From positions 71,037,463-71,101,462 of the forward strand of contig OX393553.1 of the NCBI GenBank assembly GCA_947650365.1: a stretch of DNA of 64,000 bases. Reading direction: 5' to 3'. The DNA comes from Chamaelirium japonicum. Its lineage: Eukaryota; Streptophyta; Magnoliopsida; Liliales; Melanthiaceae. A program made the position numbers and the translations under genes. Shown here one piece after another: positions 24,240 to 38,239 of the stretch. Every line of letters starts with the position of its first letter. Position 1 is the stretch's first letter. The notes under the pieces are model-generated. The model worked only from the letters and a program-made list of their open reading frames with translations. It was not told where the DNA came from and made no database searches.

Positions 24240-25340
24240 CTCTTCCTCCGGGTATTTTTCTTCGTGAAGAAAGAAAGAAACCATCATTCAATATTCAAAA
24301 AAATAAAAAATGGATTGAATGCTGAAATCATAGAATTGACAGAAAAATACAAACCAAATGAATTTTCCACCTCATTGCTGGAAATTAGCCTCTTGTGAGT
24401 ATTTCTTCTGTATATCGAGCAAAAATGAATGACATTATGCCTTTGAAAATCAAAGATCTCCCACACCAGCTATTTCTAATTCTAACCAACCTATCCCTTC
24501 TCTCATTTTACAAGAACTATGATAGGAACCAGCAACCCCCATAAAAAAAATTTTGAGAAAATTTTTCCAACAGATTGGTACTCCTGTCATTTACTCACAG
24601 AGAGATGTATGTAAGTAGTTGATGAATGTTTTACAAAGAGGCAATGATGATAGGTCCACTTTTAGCTGCCCTTAGTATTACTAAGTAACCACCCATGACT
24701 GGAAGGGGGGGGGGGGGCCTCGTGCTTCATCTGGATTGCGACCAAAAATTATTTTCAGTGCAATCTCATTCTCTCTCTCAACATCGCCGCCATCGAAGCT
24801 GCCTCTCACTTTGTTAGCGCTGCTCCGTGAATAAGGTTGGAGCAGCAGCATCATCGAACCGAATAGGGTTCTGATTTTGGGCTATTTACAACCATCTCCG
24901 GCGAGGAATTGCTGATGGGTGCTGAGGGGCACTCGTCTCCCGCTGTCTGTATGATATCTGCGGCATCTGGCGGACAGTTGAAGCTTTCATCCACGCTTTC
25001 CTTTACGTCGTCACGTTCATCCGGAGCGATCTTAGCGGGGTGGAATCACCCCGCTAACCTAGCCTCAATTTCCAGCTCATTGCATTCAATCTAAGAGGCA
25101 GAAAAAACCCTTCTATTATCTTATAAAAGTTATCCTAAAGGATAGGAAGTTGTTATTAGCTCTTAACCATGCATGGATGTATTTCTACCATGGTGATTAT
25201 TTTTGTGGTTTTGCTTAAGACAAGGTATAGAAATCTCATCTGATTGTTAGGCCTGATTTTATTTTTCTATATTACGTTGTTTCATGACAGTGGTGCCATA
25301 AGCTAAATCTGAAATCTTCAACAAGTGTGATTTTGATAGA
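24240..25340. other. 5' region of the FAR1-type transposase gene
   Basis: Mixed AT-rich and GC-rich DNA between the left terminus and the first exon. A G-run at 24706-24717 and a GC-rich block (24780-25090) could be leader exon or captured DNA. No coding frame that I can support. Confidence 0.4.
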
Positions 25341-25341
25341 A

Positions 25342-27780
25342 ATGACAGAAGAAGGAAGGTATTCATTTTGTCGTCACTTTTCTTGAAATTTTTTTCACTA
25401 AATTATTTCGTCATATTACAGTTTTTTATCAAATGCTATCACTTTGATCTCGTGTCTTTTATCATTTCCTTAGAAGCAATTCTCATGATGATCTAGCGGC
25501 TACCATTGATCCGACAACAGAGTGCTATAGTGATGGAACTTCATGTGAGGCTATAAAAAATCAAGATATAGCTCAAAGTTTGAAGGACTGCAGGGATATA
25601 AACAAACTGTTCATGGGGATGTTGTTCAATTCTTTGAAAGAAGCAAAGGAATATTATATACAATTTGGTCGTGAAAAAGGGTATACGATTTGTACTCGGT
25701 CATCAAATAAAGGACGGCGTGGGGATGGTATCACTTTTGCCAAGTTTGTTTGCTCATGTGAGGGAATCCATCGAAAGAAGTCAAAAGAAGGCGTGGACCA
25801 AAATGGAAAATGTATTATCAGAAGAAGTCATTCGACAGTTAGGGGCGGTTGCACTGCTTATATGCGTGTTGCGAATATTAAAGAGACAAATCAGTGGGAA
25901 ATTACAGGCTTTAGTGATGACCATAATCATGCATTGGTCACTCCTAGCAAGATGATTCATATGAGGTCAAACAGATGTATGCCCGATGCAGCAAAAGATT
26001 TGACCGAATGTTTTAACAGAGAGAATTTGCAAGTAGGAAAGCTACCATCTATTTTTGGTGGCGGTTATTCAGCCGTAAGTTTTGACGATAGGGATTGTTG
26101 GAATCATCTGAAATCGGTCAGACACAAATACTTGGAATCTGGAGACGCAAATGCAGTTGTTACATTTTTTAGCAAGAAACAGGTCGAGAATCCACACTTT
26201 TTCTATGCTATTCAATGCGATGAAAATGCTCGAGCCACAAATTTTTTCTGGGTGGATGGAAAATCAAGAATAGCGTACGAGCAATTTGGAGATGTGGTTG
26301 CATTTGATACCACTTATCGAACAAACAAGTATAGTATGCCGTTTGCTCCCTTCACAGGAGTAAATCATCACTGACAATCAATATTGTTCGGTTGTACACT
26401 ATTGCAAGATGAATCCGAGGTGACGTTTGGCTTTTTCAGAAATGGTTAGAGGCCATGGGAGGAAGACATCCGTTGTCTATAATAACAGACCAAGACTTAG
26501 CTATTGGTAGTGCTATAGCAAAGGTCTTTCCTGAATCACGTCATTATTATTGCCTATGGCATATCCAAAAGAAATTTTCAGAGAAACTTGCTCAAGTGTA
26601 TTTCAAGAAGTCAAAGTTCAAGCAAACAATGAAAAAATGTATTCATTATACATACACAAGTGAGGAGTTTGAAAATCAATGGCATTCTATGATATTGGAA
26701 TTTGATTTAGCTGAAAATGATTGGCTCAAGAGTCTATACGAAATTCGGCATATGTGGGTACCGACGTACAGTCGAAGCACCTTTTTTGCTGGAATGAATA
26801 CAACTGGTAGAAGTGAGAGCATTAACTCCTTTTTTGATGGATTTGTTTCGTCTCAAACTAATCTGAAAGATTTTGTTACACAGTATGAACAAACTTTAGA
26901 TAAAATTTATACAAGAGAGAGGAAAGAAGACTATATCTCTATATATAAGAAGCGGATTTTGAATACAATTAGTCCGATATTGAACCATGCCTCGACTATC
27001 TACACAAGAAATATATTTGACAAATTTCGATATGAGTTTGATCAAGTATGTCGTTATAAAGTAGGTGAACATGCAACTGACGGTCAATGGCGCATCTTTA
27101 ATGTTACGATAAAGTTTGGCCTACCTGAAGAGTTCAATGTAAAATTTAATTTACAAACAAAAGATGCAAAATGCGGATGTCAACACTTTGAGTTTATGGG
27201 AATAATTTGCCGATATATATTAAAACTCTTCGATCGTCTTGACATAGATGAGATACCCCCCCATTTTATACTCAAAAGGTGGGCAAAAGAAGCAAATAGA
27301 CAAAATATGGTGAGTGAAGATGCAGTACTCTTGCTAGATCATCATATGGGGTCAGAAGCTATGCGAATTAGCCACATATGTCGTCGGTCAACCCAGTTGG
27401 CATGTATGGCCGGAAAATCAGAGGAGGCATATAAGATTGTGATGGAGATAATTGATGAGGGTTTCAAAAAGGTTTCATTGATTGAGCAAGAGTTGCTTAA
27501 AAATAAAAATAGAAATGAAACTCTGAATGAAGGAGGCAAAAGTTCAATATATATTGATACCACTCAAACATCTACATTGGGATCCACAACACAAGATAAG
27601 CTTTTTGATCCACATATATCTCAAACAAAGGGTAGAAAGAGAACTGAAACTAGCAGGTGGAAGAGTAACGTCGAGATAGCATCAAAAAAAATCAAGAAAA
27701 TGTAAACAATGCGGAGGTCAAGGGCATGATAGTCGTAATTGTCCTGTCCACCCAAAAAAAAAGTAGAGTGGAACCTAGTG
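25342..27780 (+). pseudogene. FAR1/FHY3-type MULE transposase, interrupted
   Basis: Exon 1 25342-25358 (ATG, 17 bases), intron 25359-25473 (GT-AG), then the main exon; the join keeps frame. Domains: FAR1-type DNA-binding (WRKY-GCM1 like, about residues 57-161, ending DDHNHAL); MULE transposase core with Asp at 26306 (FDTTYRTNKY), Asp at 26488 (TDQD) and Glu at 26815 (GRSESINSFF), so all three likely catalytic acids remain; SWIM zinc finger C-x-C...C-x-Y, where the last His is Tyr (27214); and a zinc knuckle CX2CX4HX4C at 27701-27742. Breaks: TGA at 26372 after FTGVNHH, a frameshift near 26440, and a +1 shift before the zinc knuckle at an A8 run (27683). A last exon may start at 27893 after TTTCTCAG. 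A decayed host FRS gene is possible, but the long inverted termini around it favour a transposon. Confidence 0.85.
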
Positions 27781-28570
27781 AACCAAGTATGGCAACAAAC
27801 CTTTACTTACTACTTTTTTACTTATTACTTTTTTTTATCAAATAGTTTTGGTTTATTATGCTACATTATAATATTGATCTCTCTTTCTCAGGCATGGATG
27901 ATGCATTGATGAATTTAGAAAGCACGTTGATGGTGGTTGGAGTAATTAAATATAACTATTACAGATGTGCCTCGAATCAAAGCCGAATAGGTAACAACCG
28001 TTGGTCAAAGTTTGCTATTTATATGATTGTATCATTTTTTTTTTTTTTTGATGTTTGGTAACAACCGTTGGTCAAGGTTTGCTATTCAGTAAAGTGATAC
28101 TCAAGATTAGAGATGGATACAAATGTGGTAGCAAATTTATTCTATTCAATTTTCTTATATGTTGAGATTTCTTGATTGCTGTTCTTCTCATATAAATTTC
28201 CTCACCCAGAACAGCAAAAATAAATTTGCTACATCATCTCAGCCACTCTACAGAGACTATAGAACACCTGATGATCAAAACAAAAAAATCACAGCCTATG
28301 GTCAACAATTACGATAACACTATAGACCTATATACAAACCCTGCAAGTAACTATTAGGTTTGCTATTCATATGATTGTATCATATTAACTTACTAGTTGG
28401 GCTTTTGCATCTTTTTTTTTTTTTTTTTTTTGATGTTTGGGAGCTGGCCAGAAATTTAGTTGACCACAATACCTTTTATCCTTTACTGTGGTAAGTAAGT
28501 AATTTTCATTGTTTCGGGAGGATATTATGTAGGTTTTAACCCAAGTCCCGTTATTTTCTTTTTGATGTTG
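27780..28570. other. 3' region of transposase gene
   Basis: AT-rich, with several poly(T) tracts and a repeated phrase GGTAACAACCGTTGGTCAA (27989 and 28057). A splice-acceptor-like TTTCTCAG precedes 27893. No further coding that I can support. Confidence 0.4.
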
Positions 28571-28577
28571 GTGGCAG

Positions 28578-28683
28578 GATGATATGCCAAGGAGCTATGC
28601 TTAAGGTTTGGAATTTTGAGGAGGAGCCTGGCAAGCACCGTGCCCTGCTGGAGCGCCACCCGCACCTGCCCGCCCTTGATTGA
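28578..28683 (+). pseudogene. exon-like fragment of unknown gene inside the MULE
   Basis: After an acceptor-like GTTGGTGGCAG, a frame of 34 codons ends in TGA: MICQGAMLKVWNFEEEPG then KHRALLERHPHLPALD. Codons in the second half are GC-rich, unlike the AT-rich transposase, as in host exons. I do not recognise the protein. The phrase TTTGGAATTTTGAGGAGGAG is repeated just after (28690). It may be a gene fragment captured by the element, or the last exon of the transposase transcript. Confidence 0.45.
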
Positions 28684-28990
28684 ATGTGCCTGGTTTGGAA
28701 TTTTGAGGAGGAGCTGCTTGTTATTTTGAGGGAACTTGGAACATTAATGTTGTACTACCTGGTTTCTTCCCAAATATTTAGCCACAATTTTAGCAATTTC
28801 TAACTGTATTTCATGCATCACCTACATATTGGGGACCGAATCAAATTATTACCCAAGCAAGTTTAGCCGATTACAATGAAATGTTATTCATTGCAGACTT
28901 TGCAGTACAATATTTACAAAAAAAGTCCAACATTTTCGGCGTTATCATCAACTGAAGAGAGGCAGCTCTTCAGGCGCTTGACGCGGATGG

Positions 28991-29068
28991 CTACTTCTGC
29001 TTCTGAGATTTGAGCTCCTGCACTTTCTCCTCTGTGCTTCTCAGGGCTTCTCCGTAGATGGTGATTAA
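28991..29068 (-). pseudogene. terminal-exon-like fragment of a host gene, minus strand
   Basis: On the minus strand, a pyrimidine-rich tract ending TTATTTTCACAG is followed by 25 codons (LITIYGEALRSTEEKVQELK then SQKQK) and TAG. A plausible 3' UTR continues to about 28850. The predicted end is a charged, possibly coiled C-terminus. It runs opposite to the transposase gene, which suggests capture of a host gene 3' end (Pack-MULE-like transduplication). Source gene not identified. Confidence 0.55.
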
Positions 29069-29099
29069 CTGTGAAAATAAGAGCAGGGAGGCTTAGTAC

Positions 29100-30980
29100 T
29101 TTGGCATCAAATGCTCACTATCAGGTGTGAGGACTTCTCCATTGATAAAGAGAAAAAATTAAATTGCACATAGTCCCATAAGAGTTTGGCTAATTACATG
29201 CATCCCCCCTTCAAAGGAATGATTAAATAAGTTGCCCTTAGCTTTTGAAATTTTGAGATGTACAGTGTCTTGGCTCAGCTAGCCATATCGCATGACAAAA
29301 TATTCTACAGTTTTTTCTGTCTTCTGAAAACATAAAAATGTTAGCATTTGGGGATGAAGATAGGGATGGCCTATTCTCTCCAATTAGTACATCCTTGAAA
29401 CTTCATCATCTCAATCTTTTCATCAATCTATACGTAGCTATGATACATCCATTTTTCTTTTTCAAAAAGTTTGAGCAAAAGATGGATGAATATCCAAAAT
29501 CTAGGAAGGAAGCATGGGCACTTCTCTATAGGAGGCGTGCCCGTGTCCGACACGTGGGGACACGCCAAGTCCCCAACACTGTGGACAGGCCTTGGATACG
29601 TGTAACACATTCAGTACGTGCCCATATTTTCTATTAAGTTTTATTATGTCGGATACTTTTCGGACATTTTACGGGAACCTTAAGGTGTGTGTAAAGTTTC
29701 CGATTTGATAATATAGACATCAATTACTTTTAAAACTCCTGTAAGTTTTGACTTAGACGGAACCGAAACCGTACCGATTTCGATAGATCTACTATTGAAT
29801 CGACCAATCTGAAGTCGGTTCAATTCGCCCGATTTTATTTTAAAGATGCGATCATGAACTGATCACCTTGAATGAAATTGTTTTTCCCTCCCCGACTTCC
29901 AAATTGTTTTTATCATTCAAAGTTATTTCAAAATTATGACCATAACAATTTGCATTAGCTATAATATTAAATGTATATCTCAAAATTTTGCACCAAATCA
30001 TGTTTTTATTCATAGTATCTTGATCATTAGATTGGTCAATAATTAAGATCCAAATGAGGTTGCCACAAAATAACTAGAAAAGAGTGGATCATGATTAAAG
30101 ATCCAAATGAGGTTGCCACAAAATAATTAAGATCACAATGACAAGCAAAGCCAAAACATTCAGACATGACATCATTAGAAGAATCCTAGTTTGCTGGAAC
30201 AGTTCGAGACCAAAGGAACTCTAAATTTATTTTTCATATATTATGTCGAAGTAATATGCAAAAAGAGGAAATGGAAAGGATGCTCTACAAGTGTGGTTAA
30301 TGCGCTATCGAGTGTTTATGCGCTATTCTTAGTGAGTGTTTATGCGCTATCGAGGTGGCTGTTAATCACGTGAAGGTTTCAAGTGGAGAACGAGGTGACA
30401 TGGCAGTCACCTGACCCTAGCGAACTCAAGATGAATTTCGATGGAGTGTGATAGAAGAGGTGCAACAAAATAAAGGCATGATTCACTGTGAGGGACAAAC
30501 CAAGATTTCCCCCACTACAAGTTTTGAGTTGAAGATGACTTTAGCTACATAATTGAGGAATTTCCTTAGTTTACTACTCTCTGTGAGTGCAAAATATTCG
30601 TGGAGAAACTCGGGGGAAGTACCATTACTCTCAGCAGTGACAATGTTAGTTAATCGGAGCCAAATCCTGGCAGAAATGCCGATCGAGCCTTAATCTCAGC
30701 AGTGACAATGTTAGTTAATCGGAGCTCCTCAGGGTTAATCGAAGACTCCTCGTGGTACAAGCCCTAATAGAAGTATCCGACATTGAACCACGACTTGAAT
30801 CCGATACGAAGAGGGAGCCCCCATCGTGGATGGAGGTCCCTGCTTGGTAGGTCCAATCAATTAATGAAACCAAAGGAAGGAGGAGGTTTGGCGGTAGAAA
30901 AGAAAGGGGAGGCGACCTACCTGCGATGGGGTCTTCTTCCTCTCTGGTCGGGTTTCATCCCAACCGTCTCTGATCTGCAG
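29100..30980. other. inner right part of the MULE, non-coding
   Basis: AT-rich with short direct repeats: GATCCAAATGAGGTTGCCAC at 30047 and 30102; CAGCAGTGACAATGTTAGTT at 30637 and 30697; GTTTATGCGCTAT repeated at 30315-30350. No supported gene. Confidence 0.4.
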
Positions 30981-30984
30981 CTGC

Positions 30985-32755
<1,771 letters not shown>

Positions 32756-32839
<84 letters not shown>
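32756..32839. repeat. (TA)n
   Basis: About 42 TA units between two elements. Confidence 0.95.
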
Positions 32840-32842
<3 letters not shown>

Positions 32843-33236
32843 CTGTTATGTTGAGCTGTGAGCTGCGGTAGGAGAAAATGAGCTGCGGGTATTTTGGACC
32901 CCCTAGAAGTTTTGGAATTTGATGAAATTTGGTGAGGGTGTTGTCTAGGGTAAGATGATCATCCTCACCAATTTTCATCAAATTCCAAAACTTCTAGGAG
33001 GGTCAAATGGTCGACGCAAAATCTGCAGATTTTAACGGTGACTGCGGACGGCAGATTTTGCTTCGACCATTTGACCCCCCTATAAGTTTTGGAATTTGAT
33101 GAAAATTGGTGAGGATGATCATCTAACCCTAGACAACACCATCACCAAATTTCATCAAATTCCAAAACTTCTAGGGGGGTGAAAATACCCGCAGCTCACT
33201 TTCTAAAACCGCAGCTCACAGCTCACTGTAACATTC

Positions 33237-33240
<4 letters not shown>
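32840..33240. mobile_element. ~400-bp inverted-repeat element, GGGCTGTTA family (second copy)
   Basis: Very similar to 17212-17610 along its length, including GTGAGCTGCGGGTATTTTG, the core blocks and the centre GACTGCGGACGGCAGATTTTG. The right terminus in complement is GAGGAATGTTACAGTGAGC, slightly different from the left. Confidence 0.88.

Positions 33241-33319
<79 letters not shown>
33241..33319. repeat. (TA)n
   Basis: About 39 TA units between two elements. Confidence 0.95.

Positions 33320-34236
<917 letters not shown>

Positions 34237-34328
<92 letters not shown>
34237..34328. repeat. (TA)n
   Basis: About 46 TA units, the last tract of the array. Confidence 0.95.
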
Positions 34329-34330
<2 letters not shown>

Positions 34331-34500
34331 AATGTTCGAAATATTTTTAATCATTCACTGTAATCGTTAATTTTGTCGAGCTCATTTGATGACCCTAAAA
34401 GTTCTAGAATTTGCTGATTTTTGGTGAGGTTGATCACCTTTCCCTAGACAACAGACCCACCAAAAATTATCAAATTCTAAAACTTCAATGGAGGGTAAAC
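34329..34500. mobile_element. half of a core-sharing inverted-repeat element
   Basis: It starts inside the centre (TCAAATGTTCGAAATATTTT) and continues with one core pair (TAGAATTTGCTGATTTTTGG...CACCAAAAATTATCAAATTC). It has no left half and no recognisable terminal arm, so it is truncated at the (TA)n. Confidence 0.65.
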
Positions 34501-34744
34501 AAGCGAGAGGTCCAACAACGATGTTATACCTCAGGTGCAGGTTCCCTGCTCGGGGCACCACGGATACGTGTCACCTTTACAAAGAGAGAGAATGAATTCG
34601 AGGAGGGATGGGAGCCATAGCCAACGGCTAGGATGATCCCTGCTCACTTGGAACGGATCCAAGGAGGGAGTGAAAACCCTACCCATTGGCTAGGGTTTTC
34701 CTTCTTGGCTTGGTCGGGCATTATAAATGAGAGAGAGAGAGAGG

Positions 34745-34802
<58 letters not shown>

Positions 34803-35560
34803 CCCGGCCATGCATGTGAGTGCAAAACCCTAGCCTCCTCCTTCATCTCCTCTTTCTCTCTTGTTCTCTCTCTGGTGTGTATGAAGGGATTGATCTCAAA
34901 GATCATTCCTCATCCAAGGAGACTCTAGGATATCTCTTAGGATTTAAGGAAGGCCTACTACCAGGTCGATTCTCGAACGACGCAAGAAATATGATATTAA
35001 AGATTGCGATGAGGTTGATCGCTAATGCACATAAATTTTCGCGCAGAATTTATAGCAGGCCAGCTGCACCGTAAGAATTGTTTCGAAAGATCTACAGTTC
35101 ATATTAACTCTGTTTTTCCTTGAGGATCTCTGGAACGAAGGCTCTTACGTGCTCGTAAATTTTTGTAGCGATCAGTGATCGGAGGAAAAACTGACAACAC
35201 TTTTATAAGATGTCTCGACGTGTTTGGGGAATTGTTCCCGGAGTTACAGAACTCCGATCGAGGTGATTCCACTTCGAGGAGTTTCGGATCGAAGACACCG
35301 ACGTCCAGTAAAAATTTCAAGACATTCATAGTCAGAAGAATTTCTGGTAGCGATTCTACGTACTTACTGATCTACAAAGGAATGATCACGCCAACGTACA
35401 ATTTCTCATCCAAATAATTGATCACATGCTTACGGGAGATTAAAATTTTTAATTTGGTCCCCACATATAGAGATAAAATCTTATTAAGGTATGGTATGAA
35501 AAACCCACTATTTACTATGATTTATTGCATATATTTTGTTTTCCTACTTACTTTCATACA
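34501..35560 (+). mobile_element. LTR-like DNA, right part, ending CATACA
   Basis: Contains a TATAAAT (34720) followed by a (GA)n tract (34726-34801) and ATG-rich leader-like text, as in the promoter and R-U5 part of a plant LTR. It ends CATACA at 35560, mirroring TGTATG at 22078. Copia A coding resumes at the next base. No gene that I can support; short frames overlap on both strands. Confidence 0.45.
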
Positions 35561-36463
35561 AGAAAAGTAAAATAGATACTAGAGCCAACAAAGAACTATT
35601 ATTGGGATTTAGTTCTGGAATGAATGGGTATAGGGTTTGGTACCCTGATTCGAAAATTATAATTTCTAGCAAGAATGTTACCCTCGATGAGTCCAATTTG
35701 ATGAAACCATACCATCAGGATGGCTCTCAGGAGTAGATCTCAGTTAGATGTGTTTTGCAGTAGGTGAAGTTTTAGTTTCTAATATTGAAGCCAAGTCACA
35801 TAAACGACTTAATTGTTGATGTTTCTAATTTGGATGATGATGATGTTCCTACCCAGGAATCTATATATTATCCAGATTTGATTGCAATTAAACGATCAAG
35901 AAGAGATCGAGATTCAAAAACCTACTCAGTTTAATGACATGGTGTCATACACACTTCTAGTTGTGGAGGATAATATTCTATCTACGTACAAAAGAGCAAT
36001 TAGAGATGTGAAAAATGTAGACTGGATAAAAGCTATGAAAGATGAGATACAGTCTTTCCACAAGAATCAGACTTGGGAGTTGATTCAGCTCCTAGATGGC
36101 AAGAAAGCAATTTGATACAAATGGGTATACACCAAGAAGGAGAACTCCTCAAAGAATAATCATGTCATATACAATGCTATTTTGGTAGCTAAGTGCTATA
36201 CTCAGAGGGACGAAAGTTAATTATAATATGGTCTGTACTTTCTCAAGTTGTGAATCATTCTTCCATATTTTGCTAGCTTTTGGTTGCATAGTTTGATCTT
36301 GAGTTAGCTTAAATCGATGACAACTTTTTTTTAGGCGATGATTTACAGGAGGAGATTTACATGTCTCAATTAGAAGGGTACAAGGTTACTGGTAATTAAG
36401 GAGAATTCGATTTGCAAGTGAAATCGCTATATACGTTAAGGGAATCCCCACCAAGGCAATGAT
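35561..36463 (+). pseudogene. copia A integrase end and reverse transcriptase, first part
   Basis: KSKIDTRANKELLLGFSSGM and GYRVWYPDSKIIISSKNVT mark the end of integrase. NVDWIKAMKDEIQSFHKNQT and TWELIQL open the RT. It reaches EEIYMSQLEGYKVTG, with several stops and shifts, and is cut at 36463 by copia B. About 45 expected residues between this and the block ending at 22077 are absent. Confidence 0.8.
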
Positions 36464-36468
36464 ACAAG
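36464..36468. repeat. target duplication of copia B, left copy
   Basis: ACAAG immediately before the TG of the 5' LTR; the identical ACAAG is at 42145-42149. Confidence 0.9.
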
Positions 36469-37121
36469 TGTTGAGGTTCCATCCCCATGGTGGAGGTGTT
36501 AGAGCCTGGCCCAGTTTCGGAGAAGACGGTGCAGCGTAGCACCGGGCCCAGGGTGTGCCTTCAGGTAGTCGGCGCCTTGGGCACTGGTTGAGCCGCGCCC
36601 AGCCACGAATAGGCACCAACCTCTCAGGTTGGTGCCCAGGGCGCATAGTCGACGGCGCCCTGGGCGCCAGTCCCAGGCAGTCGGGCAGCTCGGACTCGGG
36701 CTCCAGGTCGACGACGCCCTGGGCGCCCATGGCGAAGCTCACACGGGCTATGGGTTTTCATTGTTTGGGGTCTGACCCTATAAAAGGGATTTTTTCTTTT
36801 AGGGTAAAGAACAAATGTTGGAGACGTTTGACGGGTGAACATCGAAGGAGAAAGATAAGGTTTCTTAACCACGTTGGAAGACGAAACCTTTAGGGATTGA
36901 TCGACGAGAGATTGATCGGATCGAAGCTTCATCGAAATGTGAGTTTTTGAATCTTTCTAGGGTGTCGGTTGTCGAACCCTAAAGAGAAGAGGTGGATCTA
37001 GATTGGAGGAAGAAGAAGAAGAGTCAGGTGAAATTCGTTCTTGCTTGCCTTTGATAGTGAAGCTTTTCCGGAGCGATTGCACGATAGTTGTTTTTCCCGC
37101 AAGGGTTTCAACGTAAATCCC

Positions 37122-37159
<38 letters not shown>

Positions 37160-37256
37160 TTTGATTAGTGTTGCTGTGATTTATTATTGTTCTTATTATC
37201 TCTCTCGTCTAGAAGATGGATTGTCGGCACGAACTCTCATGGTCGAATTTTCAGCA
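36469..37256 (+). repeat. 5' LTR of copia B
   Basis: 788 bp. TATAAAAG at about 36780 is a probable promoter. A (CT)n tract lies at about 37122-37154, absent or much shorter in the 3' LTR. The first ~107 bases differ from the 3' LTR at about 11 positions by eye, mostly transitions. Confidence 0.9.
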
Positions 37257-37257
37257 G

Positions 37258-37269
37258 TGGTATCAGAGC
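37258..37269 (+). promoter_or_regulatory. primer-binding site of copia B
   Basis: TGGTATCAGAGC starts one base after the LTR and is an exact match to the standard initiator Met-tRNA site. Confidence 0.93.
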
Positions 37270-37363
37270 TTGTGTTAGATCCGAACAAGATGCACACAAG
37301 GTGTTTGACGACATTCTTCTTAGAACCTATCTTTGAAGAACGAAGTTTGAGACTGGGTTCAAG

Positions 37364-38239
37364 ATGGAGATCATTCAGCATACAAGGATGATCAGTCTTA
37401 ACGCCTTCAATTGGCTGCTGTGGAAGCCCAAGATGGAGGAGATACTATACTACAAGGATCTCTATGTGCCGATTGAAGGCGACACAGCTAAGCCAAAGGA
37501 CATGACAGCCGAGCAGTGGGCAGTTATGAATTGGAAGACAATTGATACTATTAGACTATAGCTGGATGATAGCATCTTCCATCACATGTCTATGGAGACT
37601 TCAACGAAGGCCTTGTGGGACAAGCTTCAGGAGCAGTATGAACGAAATACCGTCGGTAACAAGACTTAATTGATTCGTAAGCTTGTGAACCTAAAGTACA
37701 ACGAGGGTACATCCATCTCTGATCACTTGAATGAGATATAGAGTATCGTGAATCAGTTGGCAGTTATGAAGATGATGCTAGAGGATGAGCTTCAAACCCT
37801 TCTGCTTCTGAGTTTGCTCCCGAATTTGTGGGAGACGTTGGTGGTGTCAATGAGCAACTCGGCACCAGATGGAAAGCTTTCTATGTGCTTGGTGACGAGA
37901 AGCCTCTTCAATGAAGAAACGATGAGGAAGGCTGTAGGCACAGATCAACCACAGACTCTTGTTCATGAGATGAGAGGAAGAAGCAAGAGTCGGAGATGTC
38001 ATGGACGTGGGAGATCAATTTCAAGATCTAAGTCCAAGGGGAAGTTAACATGCTACCATTGTGGCATGAAAGGCCATATGAAAAGAAACTACCTAAAATT
38101 CAAATATAATTTGAAGGATGGGAAAATCGATGATGTAAAGAAGGAAGGGACTACTGCCACCTCTACAAGCGACGATGGAGTAGTGATCCTATGTGATGGG
38201 AAGCAGTGTCTGCACGCAGTTGACAGTGAGATCGAATAG
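37364..38239 (+). pseudogene. copia B gag with stops
   Basis: ATG 37364 opens a frame that runs through gag into protease. Residues include WKPKMEEILYYKDLY, ALWDKLQEQYERNT, and a zinc knuckle CYHCGMKGHMKRNY at about 38050, where the final Cys has become Tyr. In-frame stops: TAG 37559, TAA 37667, TAG 37739 and TAG 38237. Gag packages the element RNA in cytoplasmic particles; this copy cannot. Confidence 0.85.

Noticed and set aside
23826-24398. 190-codon frame with 33-residue repeats as a gene
   Set aside because: The frame is kept open by the 99-bp minisatellite; several other frames are equally open.
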